From: JAGQWW01 sp041392845
GTDB taxonomy: Bacteria; Bacteroidota; Bacteroidia; Chitinophagales; Saprospiraceae
Assembly (NCBI GenBank): GCA_041392845.1
Contig: JAWKLG010000005.1
Coordinates: 62,001-126,000, forward strand
Direction: 5' to 3'
DNA length: 64,000 nucleotides
Made by a program: the position numbers and the translations under genes. This document shows, piece by piece, positions 19,566 through 28,324 of the stretch; within the stretch, counting starts at the first letter, position 1; every line of letters begins with the position of its first letter. Under the pieces are notes generated by a model. The model had not been told where the DNA came from. It saw only the letters and a program-made list of their open reading frames with translations, and did no database searches.

Positions 19566-19794
19566 GTGTATGTATTTAATGGTTATTCTGGTTAGGGAAA
19601 ATTATTATTTGGCTGCAAAATTAATCCTTTCAACGGTTTTTTTGATGATGTTGGACATCCTTTAGTGGAATCATTTGACCAAATCACTGATTTCAGTTGT
19701 TATTGATTTTTAAATCTGTATTACAAAAACAGGTTTTATTTTGGCAATAACCCGCCAATTAGCAAATTTGCAGCTTTAACAAAACAAGGCCTAA

Positions 19795-20802
19795 GTGGTT
19801 GATTTTTTTCAAAATATTCACTTCGTTCAGCCTTTTTGGCTGATTTTTCTCCTGGTCATTCCGCTTTTGGACTGGTTTTCAAGGAGGAGATGGAAATATT
19901 TTGATCCCGCCCTTTTACTTCCTTCTGTAGAGGTTATTGGCACTTTCAGAACATGGAAAACCCGATTAAATAAATTATTACCCTACCTGCGATTGCTCGC
20001 GCTGGCCTTGTTGGTTATGGCTTTGGCCAGGCCACAGCGAACCCTTAAGGAAGAAGAAGTTAAAGCCGAAGGTATAGATATTATGCTGGCTATGGACCTT
20101 TCCAGTAGCATGCTGGCCAGAGACTTCAGACCGGATAGACTGGAAGCAAGCAAAGTTGTGGCAGCAGATTTTGTCGAGAAAAGACCTTACGACCGATTTG
20201 GAATTGTTGCATTTTCTGGAGAAGCTTTTACCCAGTGCCCCTTGACTACAGATCACAGGGTTGTAAAGGAATTTCTTGCAAGCTTACAATGTGGATTTCT
20301 GGAAGACGGAACAGCCATCGGGATGGGATTGGCCACTGCGGTCAACCGCATTAAAGACTCCCCAGCCAAAAGTAAAGTAGTCATCTTGTTAACGGACGGA
20401 GTCAACAATGCCGGATACATACAGCCCTTGACAGCAGCAGAAATAGCCCAGGAATTCAATGTAAAAGTTTATACGATCGGGGTAGGTTCTACGGGAGAAG
20501 CATTGACCCCGGTAAGGAAAAGAAATGACGGGAAATTCATTTTTGGCCTGGCCAAGGTTGAAATTGATGAACAACTACTTCGTCAAATATCAGAAATGAC
20601 CAGCGGCAAATATTTTCGTGCTACCTCAGAAGCTGCACTTTCTGATATCTACGCTGAAATTGACCGCTTGGAAAAAACAGAAATAGACGTAACTGCCTTC
20701 AAAAGATACAGCGATGAATTTCATTATTTCATCGCTGCAGCCCTTCTTATTTTATTAATTGAATTCTTATTTAGAACCATCTTTTTAAAAAGATGGCCAT
20801 AA
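19795..20802 (+). CDS. BatA-like VWA-domain membrane protein
   Basis: A 335-residue protein starting at GTG (no ATG occurs before the first membrane helix). Two N-terminal transmembrane segments (residues about 10-28 and 60-78) precede a von Willebrand A domain with a complete MIDAS motif D101-L-S103-S-S105 ('AMDLSSSM') and 'LLTDGVNNAG'. A C-terminal transmembrane helix (about residues 313-330) ends the protein. This is the BatA architecture of the Bacteroides aerotolerance operon. Here it stands alone, without moxR/batB/batC next to it. It is convergent with the histidine kinase gene, whose stop is 1 bp away. Confidence 0.88.
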   Translation: MVDFFQNIHFVQPFWLIFLLVIPLLDWFSRRRWKYFDPALLLPSVEVIGTFRTWKTRLNKLLPYLRLLALALLVMALARPQRTLKEEEVKAEGIDIMLAMDLSSSMLARDFRPDRLEASKVVAADFVEKRPYDRFGIVAFSGEAFTQCPLTTDHRVVKEFLASLQCGFLEDGTAIGMGLATAVNRIKDSPAKSKVVILLTDGVNNAGYIQPLTAAEIAQEFNVKVYTIGVGSTGEALTPVRKRNDGKFIFGLAKVEIDEQLLRQISEMTSGKYFRATSEAALSDIYAEIDRLEKTEIDVTAFKRYSDEFHYFIAAALLILLIEFLFRTIFLKRWP

Positions 20803-20803
20803 T

Positions 20804-22330
20804 TTAATGCTGTTTTCCAGGGAAGAAAAGAATAAACTTAGACCCTTTCCCCAGTTCACTTTTTACATCTATATGCCCTCCGTGCGCAACCATCATGGCT
20901 TTGACATAAGACAATCCAAGCCCAAAGCCTTTGACATCATGCAAGTTGCCGGTATGAACCCTGTAAAACTTATCAAAGATGTGTTTCAGGGCTTCCTTGC
21001 TCATACCCATTCCTTTGTCTTCTACCGTTATTTCAATTCCGTTATTGATATTTCTTGAACTAATGCATATTTCAGGTTTCTCAGGTGAGTATTTATTCGC
21101 ATTGTCCATCAGATTGTGCACAATATTCGAAACATGGGTCAAATCTCCTTCGATGTAAGGATTGTCTGCTTTTAAATCTGCTTGTAAAGAACCTTCACGA
21201 TTTTCAACCTGAAGGGTAAAGTTTTCAACTGCTCGTTCTATCACCTCATGAAGGTTAACGGAAGTCATTTTCAATTGGAAATCATTTCTGTCCAGCACTG
21301 CCATTTGGAGTACTTTTTCCACCTGGCTGTTCATCCGTTTGTTTTCCTGTTTGATGATGTCGGCGAAGCGTTTGACCTTATCTGCATTCCCGGAAATCAT
21401 CGGACTGGTGATGGAATCTGCCGCAAGAGAAATGGTAGCAATGGGGGTTTTAAACTCATGGGTCATGTTGTTGATGAAATCATTTTTCATCTCAGAGACC
21501 TTTTTTTGTTTAAAAATCACCTGAACAGTATAAGCAAAACAGAAAATGATGATGCCGGTGAATAACATCGAGGCTAGCAGATTTTGCCAAACTGCAGCCC
21601 ATACATATTCTGTTTTATCCGGAAAGAATACCATCAGCATACCAGGTGAAGGTACATCCTGACGGAAAAGGTCCACCTTATATTTTGAAGTATAAAGATT
21701 TTTGATGCCAGGTTGAATGGCCTGTGGGCTACTGTCTTCCACCACATAATGCCGATTGGCGATTACAAAGCTTTTTTCTTTATTAGAAAAAACGCCATAA
21801 TTAAAATGCGTATTGATTCCCCTGTTGGTTAATTCTTTTTTTATAAAAGCATCCAACAAATCCAGGTTGAATATTCTTTCGGCAAGGGGTACCTGATTCA
21901 TTTCCTGGCTAAACCGCATCAATTTTGCATACTTGACGATTCGTTCGTTCACACATTTATCACAATTGCAATCGTTGTCGCTGGTAAGAATAAAAGATCG
22001 GGGATCAGCTTTGACGGGATTTCCTTTCGGACTTTTAAATTGTTCATAGGTGATGTCCAGCGAAAATTCTACTTTACCTTCCTCCAGTCTCTGTCTGACT
22101 TCTCTTTCAAAATAGGTCGTAGAATATCCATTCATATAATTAAAAGCCTCTCTTTGCTCTTCATATTCAAGTCTGTCTGCAACTGTATTCAGAGCAGCAT
22201 AAACATTTTTATCAAACTGTTCTTCATTGAGGCGGATGGAAGATTGGATCCAATTGACCTGAAGCCAAATGCTTCCAAAGAGCGCAATGCTCATAAGTCC
22301 GATGATGATCCAGATTATTTTTTTGTTCAT
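20804..22330 (-). CDS. RprX-like sensor histidine kinase
   Basis: A 508-residue inner-membrane kinase: transmembrane helix at 5-25, a periplasmic sensor of about 225 residues, a second helix at 255-280, then HisKA with phospho-accepting H291 ('MTHEFKTPIATI') and an HATPase domain ('NLMDNANKYSP' N-box, 'DKGMGMS', 'GFGLGLSYV'). The sensor contains a compact C131-N-C133-D-K-C136 cluster. It is divergent from the OmpR-type regulator 422 bp away, which is its likely partner. Domain order and neighbour resemble the Bacteroidota RprXY system. All catalytic boxes are intact. Confidence 0.92.
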   Translation of the reverse strand: MNKKIIWIIIGLMSIALFGSIWLQVNWIQSSIRLNEEQFDKNVYAALNTVADRLEYEEQREAFNYMNGYSTTYFEREVRQRLEEGKVEFSLDITYEQFKSPKGNPVKADPRSFILTSDNDCNCDKCVNERIVKYAKLMRFSQEMNQVPLAERIFNLDLLDAFIKKELTNRGINTHFNYGVFSNKEKSFVIANRHYVVEDSSPQAIQPGIKNLYTSKYKVDLFRQDVPSPGMLMVFFPDKTEYVWAAVWQNLLASMLFTGIIIFCFAYTVQVIFKQKKVSEMKNDFINNMTHEFKTPIATISLAADSITSPMISGNADKVKRFADIIKQENKRMNSQVEKVLQMAVLDRNDFQLKMTSVNLHEVIERAVENFTLQVENREGSLQADLKADNPYIEGDLTHVSNIVHNLMDNANKYSPEKPEICISSRNINNGIEITVEDKGMGMSKEALKHIFDKFYRVHTGNLHDVKGFGLGLSYVKAMMVAHGGHIDVKSELGKGSKFILFFPGKQH

Positions 22331-22752
22331 TTCAAGCGATTCGATCTGTTGATACCAAACACAAAGGTAGGGCTTCCTACTGACCTTAAAATTAAGATTA
22401 ACGCTAAATTAACGGAAGAGCGGTTTCTATCTCAGGAAAACTTTAAAATTGCTGAACTATGCCTTTAAAAATAGAGTTCTCGTTGTAGAAAGCGAAAGTT
22501 CTATAACAAGGTTAATCCATCTATATTGTTAAAATTTTGTATATAACTTTGCAGTCACTCTTGTAAATCAAATGTAATTATCGGATATTATAGGGGCGAA
22601 AGTTGAGTAGGCGTTAAACTTTTTTCAAAGTGTTAAAATAATAATAGGTACAAAAGTGTTAAATAAAAGTACCCGGCAGAAAACCATAAATCTGCTGATG
22701 TATGAAAAATTAGAATTCAAATATCCTGACTATTAAAAAAAATTGAAGCATT
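22331..22752. promoter_or_regulatory. 422-bp divergent intergenic region of the two-component pair
   Basis: No convincing gene is present. Transcription must diverge here in both directions. A Bacteroidota-like -7 element TAACTTTG lies at 22544-22551 on the plus strand, with TTG at 22526-22528 as a weak -33 (spacing shorter than ideal). The about 200-nt leader before the regulator start at 22753 is AT-rich with no strong hairpin that I can see. Confidence 0.35.
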
Positions 22753-23484
22753 ATGTCAACAGCAAACGGTAACAAGATATTATTGGTAGAAGATGATCAG
22801 AATTTTGGCGACGTATTGCGTTCTTACCTTGAGATGCACGATTACGATGTCACTTTGGCCACAGACGGAGCACTGGGATGGGAGCAATTCAAAAAGCAAA
22901 AATACGATTTGTGTATTCTGGATGTGATGATGCCTAAAAAAGATGGTTTTACATTAGGAAAAGAAATCAGGGAAAGAGATGCAGAGATGCCACTGATTTT
23001 TTTAACTGCCAAAACCATGAAAGACGATGTGTTGCAAGGATTTAAATTGGGCGCAGATGATTACATTACCAAACCTTTCAATTCAGAAGAATTATTACTC
23101 AGAATACAAGCTATTCTAAAAAGAACCAAACCAAAAGCAGATCCCAGAGATGAAATAAGGTATTTCACCATTGGTAAATTCCATTTTGATTCTCAGCTAA
23201 GAATTTTGACTTTTGACCCTGAGGGTTCTGAAGAGAAAAAAGAAAAATTATCTCCAAAAGAAGCTGCACTTCTAAGATTGTTTGCCCTTCATGTAAACGA
23301 CATTTTACCCCGTTCGGAAGCACTTACCAAAATCTGGCAAGATGATAACTATTTCACTGCCAGGAGTATGGATGTGTTTGTCACCAAATTGAGAAAATAC
23401 CTCAGCCTGGATCCGGACATCGAGATTGTCAACATCCACGGAAACGGTTTCCAGCTTTTGGTAAAATCAGAAGCTGAAGCCTGA
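22753..23484 (+). CDS. RprY-like OmpR-family response regulator
   Basis: A 243-residue regulator. The receiver domain has the acidic pair 'LVEDDQN', phospho-acceptor Asp in 'LCILDVMMP', and 'YITKPFN' Lys. A C-terminal winged-helix DNA-binding domain follows ('LSPKEAALLRLFALH', 'TARSMDVFVTKLRKYL'). It is divergent from the histidine kinase and is its likely partner; the sequence resembles RprY-type regulators of Bacteroidota. No defects seen. Confidence 0.93.
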   Translation: MSTANGNKILLVEDDQNFGDVLRSYLEMHDYDVTLATDGALGWEQFKKQKYDLCILDVMMPKKDGFTLGKEIRERDAEMPLIFLTAKTMKDDVLQGFKLGADDYITKPFNSEELLLRIQAILKRTKPKADPRDEIRYFTIGKFHFDSQLRILTFDPEGSEEKKEKLSPKEAALLRLFALHVNDILPRSEALTKIWQDDNYFTARSMDVFVTKLRKYLSLDPDIEIVNIHGNGFQLLVKSEAEA

Positions 23485-23521
23485 AAAATTGGCAAATAAT
23501 TTGTCTAAGGAAGTGGAGCAC

Positions 23522-23553
23522 TTGTAAATGATTAAAAAAATCTTTTATATTTG
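23522..23553 (+). promoter_or_regulatory. Bacteroidota-type promoter
   Basis: A -7 element TATATTTG (TAnnTTTG consensus) at 23546-23553 is preceded by TTG at 23522-23524 with a 21-nt spacing. It points toward tRNA-Cys, but a hairpin follows it directly, so it may instead be part of an attenuated or processed leader. Confidence 0.4.
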
Positions 23554-23565
23554 CGGCCTTGTTGG

Positions 23566-23602
23566 AAAAAGGGAAAAGATGAAAATATTTTTTCCCTTTT
23601 TT
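23566..23602 (+). terminator. Hairpin with T-run between the regulator gene and tRNA-Cys
   Basis: Arms AAAAAGGGAAAA (23566-23577) and TTTTCCCTTTTT (23590-23601) form a 12-bp A/T-rich stem ending in Ts. It probably ends the response-regulator transcript. Confidence 0.5.
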
Positions 23603-23661
23603 CACCTCCGATTGAAACCTTTCTAAAGTGAAGCAGTTTAATGGGAGGAACAAAAAATAAT

Positions 23662-23732
23662 GGTCGGTTGGCCGAGTGGCTAGGCAAAGGTCTGCAAAAC
23701 CTTGTACAGCGGTTCGAATCCGCTACCGACCT
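23662..23732 (+). tRNA. tRNA-Cys (GCA)
   Basis: A 71-nt cloverleaf. The acceptor arms GGTCGGT and ACCGACC pair over 7 bp with discriminator T, as is usual for tRNA-Cys. The anticodon stem AAGGT/ACCTT encloses CTGCAAA, giving anticodon GCA. The T-arm is AGCGGTTCGAATCCGCT. CCA is not encoded. The 3' part (23711 onward) is the left attachment site of the island, so integration restored a complete tRNA gene. The original downstream terminator now lies at 44471, beyond the right attachment site. Confidence 0.95.
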
Positions 23733-23734
23733 CT
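23711..23734 (+). repeat. attL: 24-bp direct repeat in tRNA-Cys 3' end
   Basis: The T-arm and acceptor end of tRNA-Cys plus two bases recur exactly at 44447-44470. A tRNA 3'-end duplicate flanking a segment with a tyrosine integrase is the classic mark of site-specific integration. Confidence 0.92.
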
Positions 23735-24252
23735 CTTTTTTCTTCTCATTTCTGCATTTATTCCGTTTAGCGAACATACTTATAACCGATAGGAGCCTAC
23801 TCAAGAGGTTTTTTGTCGGTAAAAACGGAAATATTCGGAAAGGAACAGAACAAATCTGTCCCCGAATCTGTCCCCCGATAATTATTTTCTCTTCAATTGG
23901 CTCCAATTAGTTAATCTAAATGGAGTAAATCATGTATTCCTTAAAGTTTTTTTTCTAAAAATCCGAAAGCAACAACGGAAACCACCCTCAATTTATTCAT
24001 TACCCATAATGGATACAGGAGTCAAACTATCAACTGAATTAAATTACATCCAGACTTGTGGGACACCAAAAATCAAAGAACTACTTCCAATTCTAGAATT
24101 TTAGCGAAGCATAGCTCTGTTGACATTGGTTTTAGCAAAACCTTGATGGCCAAGAAGTCTTTTCTAGAATGTTGAAGGGTCAAATCCATGATTTTTTCTC
24201 TTGAGGTTCCGCATTGAATAAATCACAATTTGATTTGATTGAATTGAAGAGA
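23735..24252. other. Left end of island, no intact gene; possible integrase arm sites
   Basis: Two direct copies of AATCTGTCCCC lie at 23853-23863 and 23865-23875, 12 bp apart. A related pair (TGTCCCCC at 44375, CAGTCCCC at 44386) lies next to the right attachment site. Such repeats near att sites are candidates for integrase arm binding. A 32-codon frame from ATG at 24009 looks like a remnant, perhaps of the integrase N-terminus. Confidence 0.4.
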
Positions 24253-25187
24253 AGGTTAAATCGATTGTTTCACCTGTGGATGTTGAACCTAATTCCGAAC
24301 CAAAGATGGTAGTTGAATATTTAGAATCCTTTATTAAAGATGCATCAGTTGGGAAAAGATACCAATGGGTTTAGCCAGCAAGGGTACAATCGCCAACTAC
24401 AAAATCTACTCCACATCATTCGCCGATTCGAAATAAGCCAAAAGCAAAAAACCAAGTGGAACATGATTAATCGGGATTTGTATTCAAGATTATGCAATGG
24501 CAGGAGGATGAGGGATTTTCAATTAACTATTCAGGTAAAACATTTGGTAAGTGACGAAGTCTATCATGCGGTTAAGGTATAAGGAGAAGGATTGCATGAA
24601 AACAGGCGTTTAGAGCAAGGTGGTTTGCTATTCCAAACAAACGTAGTGACAAAAATCCTTTGACAGAGGTCGATATTCACTCCATTCATAACCTAGAACT
24701 AAAGGAAGGAACAACGCTATGCAAGGCAAGAGATTTATTCCTAATCGGCTGTTATACCGGCTTGAGAGTATCCGACACTAAAAAACTCAATCCAGACTCA
24801 TTTATTAGAACAGGAAACGGAAGACTCCGTATTAAGATGGAGAGTAAAAAAACTAAAACACCTGTATTAATACCCGTAAGTACTCCATTACAGCAAATTC
24901 TCCAACGGTACGACTATCACTGCCCTCAAATAGCTGAGCAGACGGCTAATCGGCTAATAAAGAAAATTGCAACTAGTGCAGATGTACCAGATTACAAAGC
25001 ATCATCTCTAACTTTACATGTTGGCAGACATAGCTTCGTTACACATCTTTACCATTCCAAGGAGTTACCAATGGTGGATATTATGCAATTGACAGGCCAT
25101 ACAACTGAACGCAACTTTATGCGCTATGTAAATGCGAGGCCTGAAGATTCCGCAAACCGTATGGAAAGATCTAGTTGGTTTAAATAA
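24253..25187 (+). pseudogene. Tyrosine recombinase/integrase, frameshifted N-terminal half
   Basis: The catalytic half (about 24650-25187) is open and has the family residues: Arg in 'YTGLRVSDTK', Lys after 'RIKMESKKTK', 'LHVGRHSF' (H-x-x-R), 'LTGHTTERNFMRYV' (His/Trp position and nucleophile Tyr). The SAM-like core-binding half is scattered over three frames: 'VEPNSEPKMVVEYLESF' at about 24280-24340, 'ISQKQKTKWNMINRDLYSR' near 24440-24490 and 'GFSINYSGKTFGK' near 24510-24550. The family is normally about 350-400 residues, so the gene is broken by at least three indels. It lies next to attL and is oriented away from it, as expected for the integrase of this island. Confidence 0.85.
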
Positions 25188-25297
25188 TTTAAAATTATTT
25201 CTTATTGATATTCAATGATTTACACGATTTTTCTTGAGAATTTATCCAATTTCCAATTTTTTCAATTTTCCCGACACTATTTATAATAAAAATAGAG

Positions 25298-25585
25298 ATG
25301 GAAGGAAAAATTAATTATGAATGGGAAGAAGCTATTTCACCATTGAAGGAGGAAATTCAGCTGCTAAAAGCTGAAGTCAAAATGCTGAAAGAAGATAGAG
25401 TCTCTCCCTATTTATCAAGGGCAGATTTGTCGAAAATGCTTGGTTGTAGCATCAGATTTATCCAAGATAATCCTGTTTTCAAATCCATCGAGAAAAGGCT
25501 CGGTGGACGTATTTTTTATCTACGTGACGATGTTGACATGATAATTAGACAAAGTCACATAAACAGAGGAGTATACAATGATTGA
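25298..25585 (+). CDS. Excisionase-like helix-turn-helix protein
   Basis: A 95-residue protein. Residues 1-35 are a charged coiled coil. Residues about 42-88 resemble the winged-helix of excisionase/MerR-like proteins ('LSRADLSKMLGCSIRFIQD', 'GRIFYLRDDVDMII'). Such genes commonly follow the integrase in Bacteroidota elements and help control excision. It overlaps the next gene by 8 bp. The reading frame is intact. Confidence 0.6.
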   Translation: MEGKINYEWEEAISPLKEEIQLLKAEVKMLKEDRVSPYLSRADLSKMLGCSIRFIQDNPVFKSIEKRLGGRIFYLRDDVDMIIRQSHINRGVYND

Positions 25586-25799
25586 CTATCATGACCCCAC
25601 CTCATTGTTGAATATGATTGAGGACGCCATTATTTTAAACAGAAACCAAGTTATTTCCAAATTTGGTATATCATCTGATGAACTGGATGAATTGGTTTGG
25701 GATGGACAGATTTCACAACCCGTTAAAAAGTTTGGAACGAAATGGTATCTAGCTCAGGAGCTGGAAATGTGGGAAGAGTATAGAGAGGAGAAAGAGTAA
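25578..25799 (+). CDS. Small HTH-like protein, coupled to the excisionase-like gene
   Basis: A 73-residue protein whose ATG lies inside the end of the preceding gene. 'NRNQVISKFGISSDELDELVWDG' reads like a helix-turn-helix, and the C-terminus is Glu-rich. The function is unknown; the context suggests regulation of the element. Confidence 0.5.
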   Translation: MIDYHDPTSLLNMIEDAIILNRNQVISKFGISSDELDELVWDGQISQPVKKFGTKWYLAQELEMWEEYREEKE

Positions 25800-26566
25800 A
25801 TCAAAATCAAGAATAGTCACCGGGAAGTAACACATAGGAACTTAACAGTTCCTTACTGTGTGTTGAAATATGCAGTTCAAAATGGTTCTTTCAGAGCCAT
25901 GCAAGTACTGGTTACATCTAAAATTCTTTTCGGTGGCAAATTCTTGGTACAGGATATTGGTTTAATTGCTGAGTCAATTGGAATCCATAAAAAACCGTTA
26001 TTGCAAGTCTGGAAAATTAATAGAACTCAACATGATTGGCGATGATACTTTCTTCAGGAATTTATTTCAATAGAAGCTGGAGGTATCTTAGAACAATCCT
26101 GCAAGATGAATCCACTGTAGGCTACCGTTTATCAATTAGCAAGATTAAAAAGTTTAAAGCATTTTCAATAGGTACTACATTCGACCAATTAATAGCAGCG
26201 CAGCAAAGGAAATCATGGCAACAAAAACGAGAGAGGCTAAAAAAGGGAACCTCGGAGCAAATCGTTATTAGTGGCTATGGCTATTATCCTGTCGCAAATA
26301 AAGCGTATGCAGAAATTTTCGACTTGTCCGAATCTACCGCTTCCAGATATCGACAACTTGCAAAGGATGCTGGATGGATAGAGGTCAAGCACGTCTATAA
26401 AAAGGTAACGACCCTCGTTCGATACAATGAAGATAGGCCTCCGATAAAGGAATATCTAGGTACAGGGTTAGTATTCAAAAATGGAAAGTACTATATTCAA
26501 GAGGTTAGCCAAATAAGGTCAAAAATGCACAGAAAGCGATTGCCAGCATTGAATGGAAAAAATTGA
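25800..26566 (+). pseudogene. Element-encoded HTH protein, frameshifted
   Basis: The frame directly after the previous stop reads 'KNSHREVTHRNLTVPYCVLK' and continues to 26045. The protein then resumes in other frames ('KLIELNMIGDDTFFRNLF', then 'RSWRYL' at about 26065) and stays open to 26566 with a second HTH-like part ('AYAEIFDLSESTASRYRQLA'). Restoring the frame would give about 250 residues with two winged-helix-like regions. No ATG is present at the start (ATC at the expected place). I do not recognise a named family; replication or regulatory roles are possible. Confidence 0.5.
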
Positions 26567-26653
26567 AAGCATATTAAAAGGGAATTACAAAGGGAAAAAA
26601 TTAGAATTTTATATATGAGAAAAAATACATCCAAATAATATGGAAAGGCTTAA

Positions 26654-26708
26654 CCACCCCTAGGTAATACCATTTTACCCCTACCCCTTACGCTTTAATT
26701 AGGGGTGG
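26654..26708. promoter_or_regulatory. C/G-rich inverted repeat in an otherwise AT-rich intergenic region
   Basis: CCACCCCTA at 26654-26662 and its exact complement at 26700-26708 flank a 37-nt spacer that holds two more ACCCCTA-like units (about 26677-26690). It lies between the element HTH gene and the XRE regulator/BREX operon, so it could be an operator or a terminator-like structure. Confidence 0.35.
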
Positions 26709-26735
26709 GTTCAATGCTACCTACCCCCTTCATTG

Positions 26736-26951
26736 GTTTAACTTAATCTGGTTTATTGTTATGCGATATTTGGGAAAAAAAATTGCGCGCATTGTTTTAG
26801 ACCAATAGAAGTTATTCGAACTTGGATTGAACAACCCGCACAACATCCCCTCTACACACATTGTATTTCTGTTAATACAAAAAGCAAGACAAGTTCTGTT
26901 TCATTAATATCTGAGCATTACCTTTTGCAGCAATCCTTTAATAAAAATTAA
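26736..26951 (+). pseudogene. Possible small CxxC protein, probably frameshifted
   Basis: An open frame with 'NCAHCFRPIEVIRTW' has no usable start. An ATG at 26761 in another frame ('MRYLGKK') could be the original start if one base is lost in the A-run at 26775-26782. It would be a protein of about 60 residues with one CxxC pair. Weak evidence. Confidence 0.25.
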
Positions 26952-27143
26952 AGTAGTGCTGAAGGAGATATTGTCAAAAAAGGTATCAAGCAGAAATGGT
27001 TAGCCCAAAAACTTGGTGTCAGTGAAGTAACAGTGTCTAACTGGGTGAAGCATAAGACCTCACCAAAACCTATCTATCTAGAGAAATTATGTTCCATATT
27101 GGAAATACCAGTAAATGCATTTGCAAAAGAATATGGCAAGTGA
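26948..27143 (+). pseudogene. XRE-type HTH regulator, frameshifted in an A-run
   Basis: Two frames join at the A6 run near 26975: 'IKVVLKEILSKK' then 'GIKQKWLAQKLGVSEVTVSNW', ending 'PVNAFAKEYGK' at 27143. Together they form one compact Cro/C1-type HTH of about 65 residues. It sits immediately upstream of brxA and is the likely BREX-operon regulator by position (inference). A single-base indel separates the halves. Confidence 0.65.
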
Positions 27144-27149
27144 TTTGAT

Positions 27150-27764
27150 TAAATATGATTTGCATTCAATGCGGCATCCTTAAAGTTTCATGATTTCATG
27201 AGGCTTGCCAAGCATATGGAAATTTCGATTTTGAGCCAGATGAAATTGATTTCGACCCCGATGAAATCATGCGGAGACAAAACAAACGCACAAATAGAAG
27301 AGAGTTTCAGGAGAGAATGATTAAACGGTATAAGATGCTTACACCGTTGCAAAGAAGGTTGATACTTGATGTATCTTCAGACGGACAACGTCAACTTGCA
27401 TTATTAGGTTTATGTAAAGCCCATCCGTTTATCAAGGATTTCATAATAGAGGTAGTCAGGGAAAAATATCTCCTGTTGGATTTTAAACTCACGGAAGGTG
27501 ATTACCAATCTTTTTTAATCGGAAGCTGGACCTACATCCAGAATTAGAAGATTTTTCAGAGTCAACTATCAAAAGGTAAAGCAAGTCACCTTGGAGGATA
27601 TTAGAGCAGGCTGGATAATCGACAACACTAAAGACAAACGTATCTTACCTCAAATAATTAACCAAAGGGTAATAAATTCTATTATCGAGGACAACCCAAG
27701 CATGTTGAAGTTATTCCTGGTTACAGACCATGATATTAAATTGCAATTAAAGTATGATGACTAA
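27150..27764 (+). pseudogene. brxA: BrxA (DUF1819), frameshifted
   Basis: The first gene of the type I BREX order. BrxA is a small DNA-binding inner component of the complex. The start is unclear: 'YDLHSMRHP' and 'NFDFEPDEIDFDPDEIM' occur in different frames before 27269. The middle (27269-27547, 'MLTPLQRRLILDVSSDGQRQ' to 'KYLLLDFKLTEGDYQSF') is open. The end resumes in another frame ('LEDFSESTIKKVKQVTL' with further shift, 'NTKDKRILPQIINQRVINS', 'LKLFLVTDHDIKLQL') to a stop at 27762-27764. At least three indels. The stop overlaps the brxB start. Confidence 0.75.
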
Positions 27765-28324
27765 AGAAGATATTTCACAAAAGTTCCAGCATTTGGTGAC
27801 GGTGATCCAAATGGATAAATTTTTGGAAATGGAAGCACTAGGTGGTGAAATTCCCCTTCTTCATTTCAACTTATCATCCAGAACAAGAAGTGGAATTTAC
27901 CCGAGCATTCAAAGGGCTAAAAAAACAAATTGGAACAACCATCCAGACATTAGAGATTAACCTCTATGATATATGTATGGATATTTTAAATGAACAACTT
28001 GGGGAGGGGGAAACTTTTGAGTTGGAAAAGCAAATGGATAAATCAGAATTCAAAAATGCCCTACAATCGGTGCTTGACATTAATGAAGTAGTTATGCCAT
28101 ATATCAAAAGCATTATTGATTCAAGCACTGCCAAAAGTTTATTTTATTACCGGTGTTGGAAACGTCTATCCATTTCTCAGGTCGCATAACATCTTAAACA
28201 ACCTGCAAAATGTAGCTAAAGATGCACCAACTGTAATGTTTTTCCTGGTACATATAATGGTCTGTCACTTGAGTTATTTGGCAAATTAAAAGATGACAAC
28301 TATTACAGAGCCTTCAACCTTTGA
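27754..28324 (+). pseudogene. brxB: BrxB (DUF1788), frameshifted
   Basis: ATG at 27754 overlaps the brxA stop. The frame 'MMTKEDISQKFQHLV' runs to 'ALGGEIP', shifts in a CCCC run near 27855 to 'FFISTYHPEQEVEFTRAF', stays open to about 28140, then shifts again to 'FITGVGNVYPFLRSHNILNN' and 'LSLELFGKLKDDNYYRAFNL', the conserved BrxB tail, with a stop at 28322-28324. The full-length product would be about 190 residues, the normal size. BrxB is a core BREX protein of unknown biochemical role. Confidence 0.82.

Noticed and set aside
23641..23910. Open frame of 89 codons across the tRNA-Cys gene
   Set aside because: It reads through the tRNA itself and the att site; the tRNA structure is certain, so the frame is chance.
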